Shown piece after piece: positions 18,895 to 28,573 of a stretch of DNA of 64,000 nucleotides. A program made the translations under genes and the position numbers. The stretch lies in NCBI GenBank assembly GCA_033558025.1, contig JAUCEF010000013.1, positions 2,039,001-2,103,000 on the forward strand. Reading direction: 5' to 3'. The stretch is from Phytophthora sp. 'mugwort' (taxonomy: Eukaryota > Oomycota > Peronosporomycetes > Peronosporales > Peronosporaceae). Below the pieces are notes generated by a model. The model was not told the DNA's origin. It did no database searches and saw only the letters and a program-made list of their open reading frames with translations. Positions within the stretch are counted from its first letter, which is position 1. Each line of letters opens with the position of its first letter.

Positions 18895-21703
18895 AACTAC
18901 AACGCTTGCTTCTTTTTTACACTTCTCCTCGGCTGTCCATCGGTTGCCTTTTGTCCCCCTTGGCCAATCACAGATGCGTCTGTTTTGGCCAATCAGGGAG
19001 CGCACCCCGTCTACGGACAGCGAGTGCTCCACGGCCAGTCACTCCAGCCTCGCCAGTGACGCGTCTTTCTACAGCGCGTCATCCGGCGACTGTTCGGAGC
19101 GGCTGACTGATGGGTACACCAGACCCGGCTCTGGCGAGCTAGGGGTTCGGTTACACATTACCGCCCCCGTTTTGGGCTCGCCTGAGCCGGAAATCGAGCC
19201 GCCGGACCCTCCACGCGCGGTGCCACTGCTCGGCACCGGCGGCGTTTCAACTGCTGCAACTTCGGGCACGGGTTCAGGACCCGCAGCGCCCATTGCACGC
19301 CAAGCCGCGACGCGGGCCGAGGCCTAACAACCTGCTGCCGATCTCGCAGAAGGGGTTCAGGGCCTTCAATGGTTGCCACGAACACAACTTCGTGGCAACC
19401 ACGCTCCTGGACCAGACCCGCCGCCGCCACCGAAGGCTGTACCAAGTGTGGTACGACCTTCGGAACGCCTTCGGGTCGCTGCCACAGGACTTGATGTGGC
19501 GGGTGCTCCGCGACCTCGGTGTCAACACTGGCTTCACTTCGCGCTGCCAAGACATTTACCAAGACTCGGCCTTCGTGGTGATGAACGCCGCTGGAGGAGC
19601 GACGGACCCGGTGCGCCAGGAGGTGGGGGTCTACCAAGGCTGCCCACTCAGCCCCCTCCTGTTTATTGCAGCACTCGTGCCGCTCCTACGCCGCCTGGAG
19701 GAGCTCGAGGACGTTGGCGTGCCGTTGGCCGAGGGTGTACGACCTTGCGCCACGGCATACGCCGACGACCTGAAGGTCTTCAGCGACAGCGCCGCCGGCA
19801 TTCGGAAGTGCCACGGCGTTGTCGCTCGCTTCCTCAAGTGGACCGGGCTGCGCGCGAACCCAGCCAAATGTGCCAGCCTGGCGGTGACAACCAACGCGCG
19901 CAGCAACCCGACCCGAGACGACAGCGTGCGCCTGGAGCTCCACGGCGACATCATCGCCACCCTCAGCCTCCAAGACAGCTATCGGTACCTGGGGGTGGGC
20001 GATGGCTTCGACCACGTGCGGCACCGCCTCCAGCTTGAGCCCAAGATCCAGCAGATCAAGCGGGAGGCGGTGGCGCTGATGCAGTCGGGACTGGCGGCGT
20101 GGCAGGTGGTGAAGGCTCTCAAGACGTACGTGTACCCCAAGGTGGAGTATGCGCTTCGCCACCTGCGACCGCTCCAGTCCCAGCTACAAGGCTTCGACCG
20201 CGCCGTGGTCCGTGGGTTGCGGCATCTGCTGCGTCTACCCCAGTCCGCCACCACCGAGTTCTTCTACACGCCGACATCAGGTGGCGGGCTGGGCCTGCAG
20301 TCGCTGGTGGAGATGCACCAAGCGCTGCAGGTGGCTCACGCGTGGCAGATGCTGCACTCCAAGGACCCGGCGATCATCGCAGTGGCAAAGGCGCAGGTGG
20401 GGCAGGTAGCGCGCAAGCGTTACCGCCTACACGAGGAGCACTGGCGTGGGCGTGACGACGAGCTCGCTCGCCTGTTCTTGAACTCCGAGCTCGCCGCCTC
20501 GCCCCACGCAGAGGTGCTCCGCCGCAACGGTGACATCGGCTCGCTGTGGGTGGATGTCCAGCGCATCCTGCTGAACAACAACCTGCGCCTCGAGGACCGC
20601 GACGACGCGGACGGCCAGGACACGCTCGGCCTTCGCGTGCCGCACCACACCAAGTGGCTCGACCACAAGTCGGTGTTGCGGCACGTGAAGTTGCACATGA
20701 AGATCCGCCACCAGACCCGGTGGAAGGGGATGGTGGACCAAGGCAAGACAGTGCGTGTCCACGGCGGCCTCGGCGCGAAGTTCGTGGCGACGGGGGCGGG
20801 CCTGTCGGATGCGGAGCACAGGTTCGGCATCCAGGCCCGCCTCAACCAAGTCGACACCAACTCGGTGCTCAAGCGCAGGCGCCTTCGGGCCAACCACCAC
20901 TGCCGCGATCCGGCCTGCTCCTCGGCGGAGACGCTGCCCCATGTTCTTAACCACTGCGCGTCCAACATGGACGCCATCAGGCAGCGTCACGACGACGCCT
21001 TGGAGCAGATCGGGTCCAAGATCCGCGGCGCACTGGACCGCGCCAAGTCGACCACGGAGCTGCGCCTGAACCAGACGGTGCCCGAGTACACAGGCGCAGC
21101 TCTGCGACCGGACATCGTGCTGCGCAACGTGACCGCCAAGACGATGGTGATCGCCGACTTGGCGGTCACGTTTGAAGACCAGGCGGCCGGGGCCCGCCAC
21201 TCCTCGCTGCAGTTCAGCCACGACTACAAGACACTCAAGTACCAACCGATCGTGGCCGAATTGCGGCTCAAGGGGTGGCGGGTTAAGACCGCCGCCATCG
21301 TGTACGGGTCGCTGGGCTCGGTGCAGCCCAGCAACTTCAAGACCTACACGGAGCACCTGCAGCTCCACAAGCGCGAGTCTCGGCAGCTGGACATCCAGCT
21401 GTCGAGCCATTGCATTCGTGCCAGCCACCGCATCTGGGGCTGGCACTGCCGACGTCACCGCGAGCGCCAAGCAAGCGGACATTCCTCGCGAGCGTCGCGC
21501 GGGCCTGGGGGGACCCCGCGGCGCACATCGCAGGCAGAGGCACGGCGATAAGCTGGTCATCGACCGACAGGGCACTACCCAGGTAGGGAACCGCCCTTCA
21601 AGAACCCAGGAAGATACAAGCACCCTCCCTTTAGTGACATGCATAGTTTAGCTTACATTTTTAGTTACGGAGAGGTTACTAACTGGTAAATAGGAACACA
21701 TAT
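18895..21703 (+). mobile_element. Utopia-like retrotransposon, internally deleted unit T6
   Basis: This is the last short unit, with its joint at 19325/19326. It has the Pro variant, like the long units that follow. Its 3' end abuts the U2 fragment of F1 with no transition sequence, so short and long units share the same junction. Confidence 0.85.
18974..21551 (+). pseudogene. Deleted retrotransposon ORF of unit T6
   Basis: N-terminal frame stops at TAA 19325-19327. The C-terminal remnant is open to 21551. Confidence 0.78.
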
Positions 21704-21847
21704 TCTGTTCTAATCAGTGTGAAAACTGATTTTCGCTGTTTGTCAGCGAACTTTTTCACTCTCATTTTTGGAACTCCCGTCGTCGGCCGGCTTGCTGGGC
21801 GACGTCGGGGCGGTCTCCGGGGGCGTTCACCTTTCCCCCGCGAGGCC
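21704..21847 (+). pseudogene. U2 snRNA 3' fragment at the start of F1
   Basis: 144 bp equal to 3986-4129. The long frame downstream stays open back through this fragment (from 21723, after TGA 21720-21722), but without an ATG, so that stretch is probably not coding. Confidence 0.88.
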
Positions 21848-21926
21848 AACTACAACGCTTGCTTCTTTTTTACACTTCTCCTCGGCTGTCCATCGGTTGC
21901 CTTTTGTCCCCCTTGGCCAATCACAG

Positions 21927-24900
21927 ATGCGTCTGTTTTGGCCAATCAGGGAGCGCACCCCGTCTACGGACAGCGAGTGCTCCACGGCCAGTCACTCCAG
22001 CCTCGCCAGTGACGCGTCTTTCTACAGCGCGTCATCCGGCGACTGTTCGGAGCGGCTGACTGATGGGTACACCAGACCCGGCTCTGGCGAGCTAGGGGTT
22101 CGGTTACACATTACCGCCCCCGTTTTGGGCTCGCCTGAGCCGGAAATCGAGCCGCCGGACCCTCCACGCGCGGTGCCACTGCTCGGCACCGGCGGCGTTT
22201 CAACTGCTGCAACTTCGGGCACGGGTTCAGGACCCGCAGCGCCCATTGCACGCCAAGCCGCGACGCGGGCCGAGGCCTCTGGGGCCCAAGATGAAGCCAG
22301 CCTCGCGGCTTCAACGTCGCGTCGTTTCGCGACGGCGGCGACCAGCTTCGAGCCCCCGGGCCATCCCATGGACGGGCCTGGGCCCCAAGCACTTGCCCCC
22401 ACTATGGGAGAATCCCTGGCCGCTCAGGCCTCGCAGGGGTTCTCGCCGCTCGCCTCGCCCGCCACCATGGACGTCCACGATGGCGGCGCTGCCGCTGGCT
22501 CTCCTGGAGCCCCAAGACCTCCGTTGGACCCCGGCCCGGGTCCTACGGAGAGCCAAGACGCTCCTCTCGCTCGTCCGCCTGCCAGGCCCCCCTCGTTTCC
22601 CCCCTGCGATGTGGCACGACCCGGCAGGGCGACCGGCAGGCTGCCCGATCGGGTCGTGCCGGGGCAAGCACTCTTCGTCGCCCCCAAGTCCACGCCGGAG
22701 GCTGCCACCGGCCTCCACGAGCCCCGAGCCGACGCTGCCGACGCCCCCCAGCCCATCTTCGCCTCTCCGCCGCCCAGGACCCCCCGCGCTTTGCTGTCCC
22801 CACCCGGCAGGGCGGCAGGCAGGCTGCCCGACCGGGTAGAGCGGGGACAGGCACTTGCAGCCGCCACGGCGCGTGCCCTGGGCGGCTCCCCCGGCCCCAG
22901 CGACATCTCCAGCGACGGCGAGGACGCGCTGGATGTCCACGCCGCCGCTGCCCAAGGCCCACAACCCCTCGCGAGTGCTGGATCCCCACCCGGCAGGGCG
23001 GCTTGCGTGCTGCCCGGCCAGGTCGTGCCCAGCACTCCGGCAAGCCCTCCCCCATCCCCAGCTGCGGCTGCTGCTTCCCCCCAAGTAGCCGCAGCCGCAG
23101 CTGACGATGCAGCACCCCCTGCTGACCGCGCTGCCGTGGAGCGCCACGTGCGCGCCGAGCCACGACAAGACCAAGCACCTACGGCTCGCGCGCATATGGC
23201 GCCCAAGTACGGCGACGAGTTCAGCAGCGACGGACGCTACGACGAGGAGACCAAGGGCGACAACGAAGATGACGAGTGCGGCGAGGACGCTCAAGTACCG
23301 GGACCTCCGATCTACCACCCTCGGCCGGCCAACGGCCTCGAGGACCCGGTGCTGACGGTGTACGCGCACAACGCTGCTGCTTTCGAGTGCGCGTTGTGCG
23401 CGCACATCGTCCGCGATCTTGCGGCGCTCGTCGTCCATCGACGCACAGCGCATCGTGGCACCCGCTTCGTGGACCACTTCCACAGCGGGTGCACGTGCGG
23501 CATCGGCTTCAAGTCGCGTGCAGCAGCGACGAAGCATGCCCAGGCTTGCGCGCAGAGCGCCTACGCGGCCGAAGCTGCTGCACGCGACTCCCCAACGACG
23601 ACTACAGCTCGTGCTCGTTCCCTCCGCGGCGAGGAGGCCCCAAGACCTACCAAGCCCCTCGCCGCGGCGGTGCCTGTCACTGCGACAGCCGCATCAAGCG
23701 ACATCGCGGTGGCAGACACCGCCGCCCAACAGAGCGCCATGCCTCCCGCTGCTGTTCAAGACGGGCACCGACACGTCCCCCCCGTGCGGTGCCCACTGTC
23801 TCCGCCCCCCGAAGTTCGTGTCGGTGGCAAGCGCCGCCGACTCAACAGCTCGAGCTCGTGCCCTGCGGTCGACCTGGACGCCCTGATGCAGGACGCCGAG
23901 GACGACCTGATGCTCGAGCTCGCAGCGGACGAGGACATGCCGGACGCCTCTTCTGCCCAGCCTACGGCCAGACCCACGCGATGGGGGCCACGACACAGAG
24001 CCGTCGGAGCAGCGGCCATCGCTCGGCTGGTGACCGGCGAGCAAACGACTGCTGCCCCGACAGCTCGACGACCTACACCGACAGCAGCTCCGACTCAGCG
24101 AACCACGAGATGGGGCCCAAGCCCACGCGCAATCGGAGCTGCTGCCATCGCGAGACTGGAGGCCACCGCCGGCACCTCGCCCACAGCGCCTCCCAGCAGC
24201 ATGTCGCTCGAGTCAGCGAGGGCCCCAAGCCGGACTTCGACTCGGTGGGGCCCACGCCCACTAGTGATACTGACCCGAGCGGCACGCCGAGCACCAAGAC
24301 CGCCAAGCCAGCTCCAAGAGGTGGCACCACTGCCAGCACCGGTGCCACCCGAAGCTGCTGAAACTCCGGTCACGGTCACGATGGACGTTGACAGCGGCTC
24401 GGACGACCTCCAGCCGTGGGTACTGCGCTTCGACGGCGCCTGCCGCCGTAACCCAGGCCCGGGCGGCGCCGGTGCAGCACTCTTCGACCCAAGTGGCGCT
24501 GTGGTGTGGACGTGCTCGCACTACATGCCGAGAAGCAGCGAGACGAACAACACCGCCGAATACACGGCGCTGCTGCTCGGCGTGCAGAGCGCGCTACACC
24601 ACGGCGCCTCCCGACTGCTGATCGAGGGCGACAGCAACCTGGTGTTGGCGCAAGTGCGGGGCTCCTTCGGGTGCACCAATGGACGGCTCCGAGGGCTGCG
24701 GAACCGAGTTCGACACGCGCTGCGACGACTTGCTTGGCACAGGCTGCGGCACATTGATCGCAAAGCCAACGGCCAAGCTGACCGCCTGGCCAACAGGGCA
24801 CTGGACCAACGCCGGACGCGCATGGAGTGTGGCCCCCACGACGGCGACATGGCGACATGCTTCGCCCCGACGACAGCGCCCACGCCGAACCCAGCACCTC

Positions 24901-27900
24901 CGGTGGCTAGACGACTTCCCGATGCCCACGCCACCGTCAATGCAGAAGCCGCTGACATGGACGTCGAAGCCGAAATTGCTGCGCGTGATGGGGGCGAGGT
25001 GTTCCCCACTCTGCCTATTGGCTCCAACTCGGCCCCCACGCGGCAACCTCGACTTCGACTGCGGCAGCTGACGGACGATGAGCATGACGCGGCAGCAGCG
25101 GCTCTGGAGACCTTCACCACGAGCATGGCTAGCCGGATCACAGATGCGGATAGTTGGGCGACGGGAGAAGGATACATCGCCGCCATCCCCGACCGCATCC
25201 GCGAGCTGCTGCAGCCTTTTGCGACGCAGTCGTCGCCACCTCGACCGGATCCAACCCACACAGCTGGACCACCGAACCAGCAGCCGACCCGACCACAACA
25301 AGATCAACAGCGTCGATGGAGGCGTCGGCGACCACCACGAGTCACACGGGAACAGCGCGAGCACCGCCTCGACGAGGCCCTCGACAACATGGAGGCGGTG
25401 CAACGCGCGACACCCGATGACCAGAAGGCCGTCCGCAACGCTCGCCGCCGAGTGGGCCGCATCCGCTCAGCGTTGGCTCTGCAGCGGCTCCGCCAGGAAT
25501 TCGCCAAGGACGAGGCCAAGTGTGTGGAAAAGATCATGAAGCGAACGTCGGCGGAAGCGGCGATGGAGGAGCACCCCGAGTCCTGCCCGATCGACCGCGA
25601 GGAACTCCACCGCTACTTCACTGGCACCAACACGCCACGGACCAACTTCAACTATGATGGTGATGGCGGTGAGGAATTTCGGGATGCCCTGGCCAATTCT
25701 GAAGCGGCGACAGCAGAGGCGACCGCGTTTGAGGAGGAGATCACGCTGGACGAAGTGGAAGATCAGCTCACGCGCGCGGCGGTTACATCCAGCCCTGGCC
25801 ATGACGGTATCGGCTACGACGTCTACCGTCGCTTCGCTGCCCAACTTGTGCCCCTCCTTCACGCCGCGTACCAGTTTTGCTGGCTGCATCGGCGCGTGCC
25901 CGCCTTGTGGAAGGTGGGCATCGTACGTCTCATCCACAAGAAGGGCGACCCGATGCAGCCGGCCAACTGGAGGCCGATCTGCCTTCAGCCCACTATCTAC
26001 AAGCTGTACAGCGGGCTGTTGGCACGTCGGCTGTCGCGCTGGCTAGAGAGGAACAACCTGCTGCCGATCTCGCAGAAGGGGTTCAGGGCCTTCAATGGTT
26101 GCCACGAACACAACTTCGTGGCAACCACGCTCCTGGACCAGACCCGCCGCCGCCACCGAAGGCTGTACCAAGTGTGGTACGACCTTCGGAACGCCTTCGG
26201 GTCGCTGCCACAGGACTTGATGTGGCGGGTGCTCCGCGACCTCGGTGTCAACACTGGCTTCACTTCGCGCTGCCAAGACATTTACCAAGACTCGGCCTTC
26301 GTGGTGATGAACGCCGCTGGAGGAGCGACGGACCCGGTGCGCCAGGAGGTGGGGGTCTACCAAGGCTGCCCACTCAGCCCCCTCCTGTTTATTGCAGCAC
26401 TCGTGCCGCTCCTACGCCGCCTGGAGGAGCTCGAGGACGTTGGCGTGCCGTTGGCCGAGGGTGTACGACCTTGCGCCACGGCATACGCCGACGACCTGAA
26501 GGTCTTCAGCGACAGCGCCGCCGGCATTCGGAAGTGCCACGGCGTTGTCGCTCGCTTCCTCAAGTGGACCGGGCTGCGCGCGAACCCAGCCAAATGTGCC
26601 AGCCTGGCGGTGACAACCAACGCGCGCAGCAACCCGACCCGAGACGACAGCGTGCGCCTGGAGCTCCACGGCGACATCATCGCCACCCTCAGCCTCCAAG
26701 ACAGCTATCGGTACCTGGGGGTGGGCGATGGCTTCGACCACGTGCGGCACCGCCTCCAGCTTGAGCCCAAGATCCAGCAGATCAAGCGGGAGGCGGTGGC
26801 GCTGATGCAGTCGGGACTGGCGGCGTGGCAGGTGGTGAAGGCTCTCAAGACGTACGTGTACCCCAAGGTGGAGTATGCGCTTCGCCACCTGCGACCGCTC
26901 CAGTCCCAGCTACAAGGCTTCGACCGCGCCGTGGTCCGTGGGTTGCGGCATCTGCTGCGTCTACCCCAGTCCGCCACCACCGAGTTCTTCTACACGCCGA
27001 CATCAGGTGGCGGGCTGGGCCTGCAGTCGCTGGTGGAGATGCACCAAGCGCTGCAGGTGGCTCACGCGTGGCAGATGCTGCACTCCAAGGACCCGGCGAT
27101 CATCGCAGTGGCAAAGGCGCAGGTGGGGCAGGTAGCGCGCAAGCGTTACCGCCTACACGAGGAGCACTGGCGTGGGCGTGACGACGAGCTCGCTCGCCTG
27201 TTCTTGAACTCCGAGCTCGCCGCCTCGCCCCACGCAGAGGTGCTCCGCCGCAACGGTGACATCGGCTCGCTGTGGGTGGATGTCCAGCGCATCCTGCTGA
27301 ACAACAACCTGCGCCTCGAGGACCGCGACGACGCGGACGGCCAGGACACGCTCGGCCTTCGCGTGCCGCACCACACCAAGTGGCTCGACCACAAGTCGGT
27401 GTTGCGGCACGTGAAGTTGCACATGAAGATCCGCCACCAGACCCGGTGGAAGGGGATGGTGGACCAAGGCAAGACAGTGCGTGTCCACGGCGGCCTCGGC
27501 GCGAAGTTCGTGGCGACGGGGGCGGGCCTGTCGGATGCGGAGCACAGGTTCGGCATCCAGGCCCGCCTCAACCAAGTCGACACCAACTCGGTGCTCAAGC
27601 GCAGGCGCCTTCGGGCCAACCACCACTGCCGCGATCCGGCCTGCTCCTCGGCGGAGACGCTGCCCCATGTTCTTAACCACTGCGCGTCCAACATGGACGC
27701 CATCAGGCAGCGTCACGACGACGCCTTGGAGCAGATCGGGTCCAAGATCCGCGGCGCACTGGACCGCGCCAAGTCGACCACGGAGCTGCGCCTGAACCAG
27801 ACGGTGCCCGAGTACACAGGCGCAGCTCTGCGACCGGACATCGTGCTGCGCAACGTGACCGCCAAGACGATGGTGATCGCCGACTTGGCGGTCACGTTTG

Positions 27901-28277
27901 AAGACCAGGCGGCCGGGGCCCGCCACTCCTCGCTGCAGTTCAGCCACGACTACAAGACACTCAAGTACCAACCGATCGTGGCCGAATTGCGGCTCAAGGG
28001 GTGGCGGGTTAAGACCGCCGCCATCGTGTACGGGTCGCTGGGCTCGGTGCAGCCCAGCAACTTCAAGACCTACACGGAGCACCTGCAGCTCCACAAGCGC
28101 GAGTCTCGGCAGCTGGACATCCAGCTGTCGAGCCATTGCATTCGTGCCAGCCACCGCATCTGGGGCTGGCACTGCCGACGTCACCGCGAGCGCCAAGCAA
28201 GCGGACATTCCTCGCGAGCGTCGCGCGGGCCTGGGGGGACCCCGCGGCGCACATCGCAGGCAGAGGCACGGCGATAA
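21927..28277 (+). CDS. Retrotransposon polyprotein: zinc fingers, RNase H, reverse transcriptase, restriction-like endonuclease
   Basis: The product has 2,116 residues from the first in-frame ATG; the frame is also open upstream through U2 sequence. Residues 1 to about 480 are rich in Pro and Ala. A C2H2 finger follows (C488, C491, H504, H509), then a finger-like C522-x-C524-H537-C541. Three TRWGP repeats lie at 684, 727 and 772. RNase H has FDGACRRNPGPGG, with acidic residues D836, E878, D902 and D952. The RT shows SSPGHDG at 1288, NWRP at 1347, D1419 in YDLRNAFGS, QGCPLSP at 1479 and YADD at 1520-1523. A CCHC knuckle uses C1901, C1906, H1914 and C1919. The endonuclease has RPD (D1971), D1986 in ADLAVTFE and Lys 2010/2013. 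By family knowledge, the fingers and endonuclease pick and nick the U2 site, RT copies the RNA from the nick, and RNase H may remove template RNA. All catalytic residues are present, so F1 may be active. It has Glu (GAG, 22839-22841) in the VxRGQ motif, shared only with F3. Confidence 0.88.
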   Translation: MRLFWPIRERTPSTDSECSTASHSSLASDASFYSASSGDCSERLTDGYTRPGSGELGVRLHITAPVLGSPEPEIEPPDPPRAVPLLGTGGVSTAATSGTGSGPAAPIARQAATRAEASGAQDEASLAASTSRRFATAATSFEPPGHPMDGPGPQALAPTMGESLAAQASQGFSPLASPATMDVHDGGAAAGSPGAPRPPLDPGPGPTESQDAPLARPPARPPSFPPCDVARPGRATGRLPDRVVPGQALFVAPKSTPEAATGLHEPRADAADAPQPIFASPPPRTPRALLSPPGRAAGRLPDRVERGQALAAATARALGGSPGPSDISSDGEDALDVHAAAAQGPQPLASAGSPPGRAACVLPGQVVPSTPASPPPSPAAAAASPQVAAAAADDAAPPADRAAVERHVRAEPRQDQAPTARAHMAPKYGDEFSSDGRYDEETKGDNEDDECGEDAQVPGPPIYHPRPANGLEDPVLTVYAHNAAAFECALCAHIVRDLAALVVHRRTAHRGTRFVDHFHSGCTCGIGFKSRAAATKHAQACAQSAYAAEAAARDSPTTTTARARSLRGEEAPRPTKPLAAAVPVTATAASSDIAVADTAAQQSAMPPAAVQDGHRHVPPVRCPLSPPPEVRVGGKRRRLNSSSSCPAVDLDALMQDAEDDLMLELAADEDMPDASSAQPTARPTRWGPRHRAVGAAAIARLVTGEQTTAAPTARRPTPTAAPTQRTTRWGPSPRAIGAAAIARLEATAGTSPTAPPSSMSLESARAPSRTSTRWGPRPLVILTRAARRAPRPPSQLQEVAPLPAPVPPEAAETPVTVTMDVDSGSDDLQPWVLRFDGACRRNPGPGGAGAALFDPSGAVVWTCSHYMPRSSETNNTAEYTALLLGVQSALHHGASRLLIEGDSNLVLAQVRGSFGCTNGRLRGLRNRVRHALRRLAWHRLRHIDRKANGQADRLANRALDQRRTRMECGPHDGDMATCFAPTTAPTPNPAPPVARRLPDAHATVNAEAADMDVEAEIAARDGGEVFPTLPIGSNSAPTRQPRLRLRQLTDDEHDAAAAALETFTTSMASRITDADSWATGEGYIAAIPDRIRELLQPFATQSSPPRPDPTHTAGPPNQQPTRPQQDQQRRWRRRRPPRVTREQREHRLDEALDNMEAVQRATPDDQKAVRNARRRVGRIRSALALQRLRQEFAKDEAKCVEKIMKRTSAEAAMEEHPESCPIDREELHRYFTGTNTPRTNFNYDGDGGEEFRDALANSEAATAEATAFEEEITLDEVEDQLTRAAVTSSPGHDGIGYDVYRRFAAQLVPLLHAAYQFCWLHRRVPALWKVGIVRLIHKKGDPMQPANWRPICLQPTIYKLYSGLLARRLSRWLERNNLLPISQKGFRAFNGCHEHNFVATTLLDQTRRRHRRLYQVWYDLRNAFGSLPQDLMWRVLRDLGVNTGFTSRCQDIYQDSAFVVMNAAGGATDPVRQEVGVYQGCPLSPLLFIAALVPLLRRLEELEDVGVPLAEGVRPCATAYADDLKVFSDSAAGIRKCHGVVARFLKWTGLRANPAKCASLAVTTNARSNPTRDDSVRLELHGDIIATLSLQDSYRYLGVGDGFDHVRHRLQLEPKIQQIKREAVALMQSGLAAWQVVKALKTYVYPKVEYALRHLRPLQSQLQGFDRAVVRGLRHLLRLPQSATTEFFYTPTSGGGLGLQSLVEMHQALQVAHAWQMLHSKDPAIIAVAKAQVGQVARKRYRLHEEHWRGRDDELARLFLNSELAASPHAEVLRRNGDIGSLWVDVQRILLNNNLRLEDRDDADGQDTLGLRVPHHTKWLDHKSVLRHVKLHMKIRHQTRWKGMVDQGKTVRVHGGLGAKFVATGAGLSDAEHRFGIQARLNQVDTNSVLKRRRLRANHHCRDPACSSAETLPHVLNHCASNMDAIRQRHDDALEQIGSKIRGALDRAKSTTELRLNQTVPEYTGAALRPDIVLRNVTAKTMVIADLAVTFEDQAAGARHSSLQFSHDYKTLKYQPIVAELRLKGWRVKTAAIVYGSLGSVQPSNFKTYTEHLQLHKRESRQLDIQLSSHCIRASHRIWGWHCRRHRERQASGHSSRASRGPGGTPRRTSQAEARR

Positions 28278-28429
28278 GCTGGTCATCGACCGACAGGGCA
28301 CTACCCAGGTAGGGAACCGCCCTTCAAGAACCCAGGAAGATACAAGCACCCTCCCTTTAGTGACATGCATAGTTTAGCTTACATTTTTAGTTACGGAGAG
28401 GTTACTAACTGGTAAATAGGAACACATAT
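28278..28429 (+). other. 3' UTR of the full-length unit (F1)
   Basis: These 152 bp lie between the TAA stop and the next U2 fragment. Bases 28403-28409 are TACTAAC. There is no poly(A) tract, AATAAA or microsatellite end. In restriction-like-endonuclease elements the RT recognises the RNA 3' UTR itself, so this segment is the likely recognition region. T units keep it in full. Confidence 0.7.
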
Positions 28430-28573
28430 TCTGTTCTAATCAGTGTGAAAACTGATTTTCGCTGTTTGTCAGCGAACTTTTTCACTCTCATTTTTGGAAC
28501 TCCCGTCGTCGGCCGGCTTGCTGGGCGACGTCGGGGCGGTCTCCGGGGGCGTTCACCTTTCCCCCGCGAGGCC
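28430..28573 (+). pseudogene. U2 snRNA 3' fragment at the start of F2
   Basis: 144 bp equal to 3986-4129; marks the 3' junction of F1. Confidence 0.88.

Larger units (their letters stand above)
21848..28429 (+). mobile_element. Utopia-like non-LTR retrotransposon, full-length unit F1
   Basis: This is the first complete body. It has a short leader after the U2 fragment, one long ORF (21927-28277), and a 152-bp 3' UTR with TACTAAC that ends at ACACATAT without a poly(A) tail. There are no LTRs, integrase or protease. The C-terminal restriction-like endonuclease, insertion inside U2, and RNase H ahead of RT match what is known of oomycete members of the Utopia lineage. These insert into U2 genes and carry an archaeal-type RNase H. 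The family name is inferred from these three traits, not from a database match. Confidence 0.88.

Noticed and set aside
22279..26051. The segment missing from T units read as an intron
   Set aside because: It starts with CT and ends with GG, has coding sequence throughout for zinc fingers, RNase H and RT, and removing it breaks the frame. It is a deletion.
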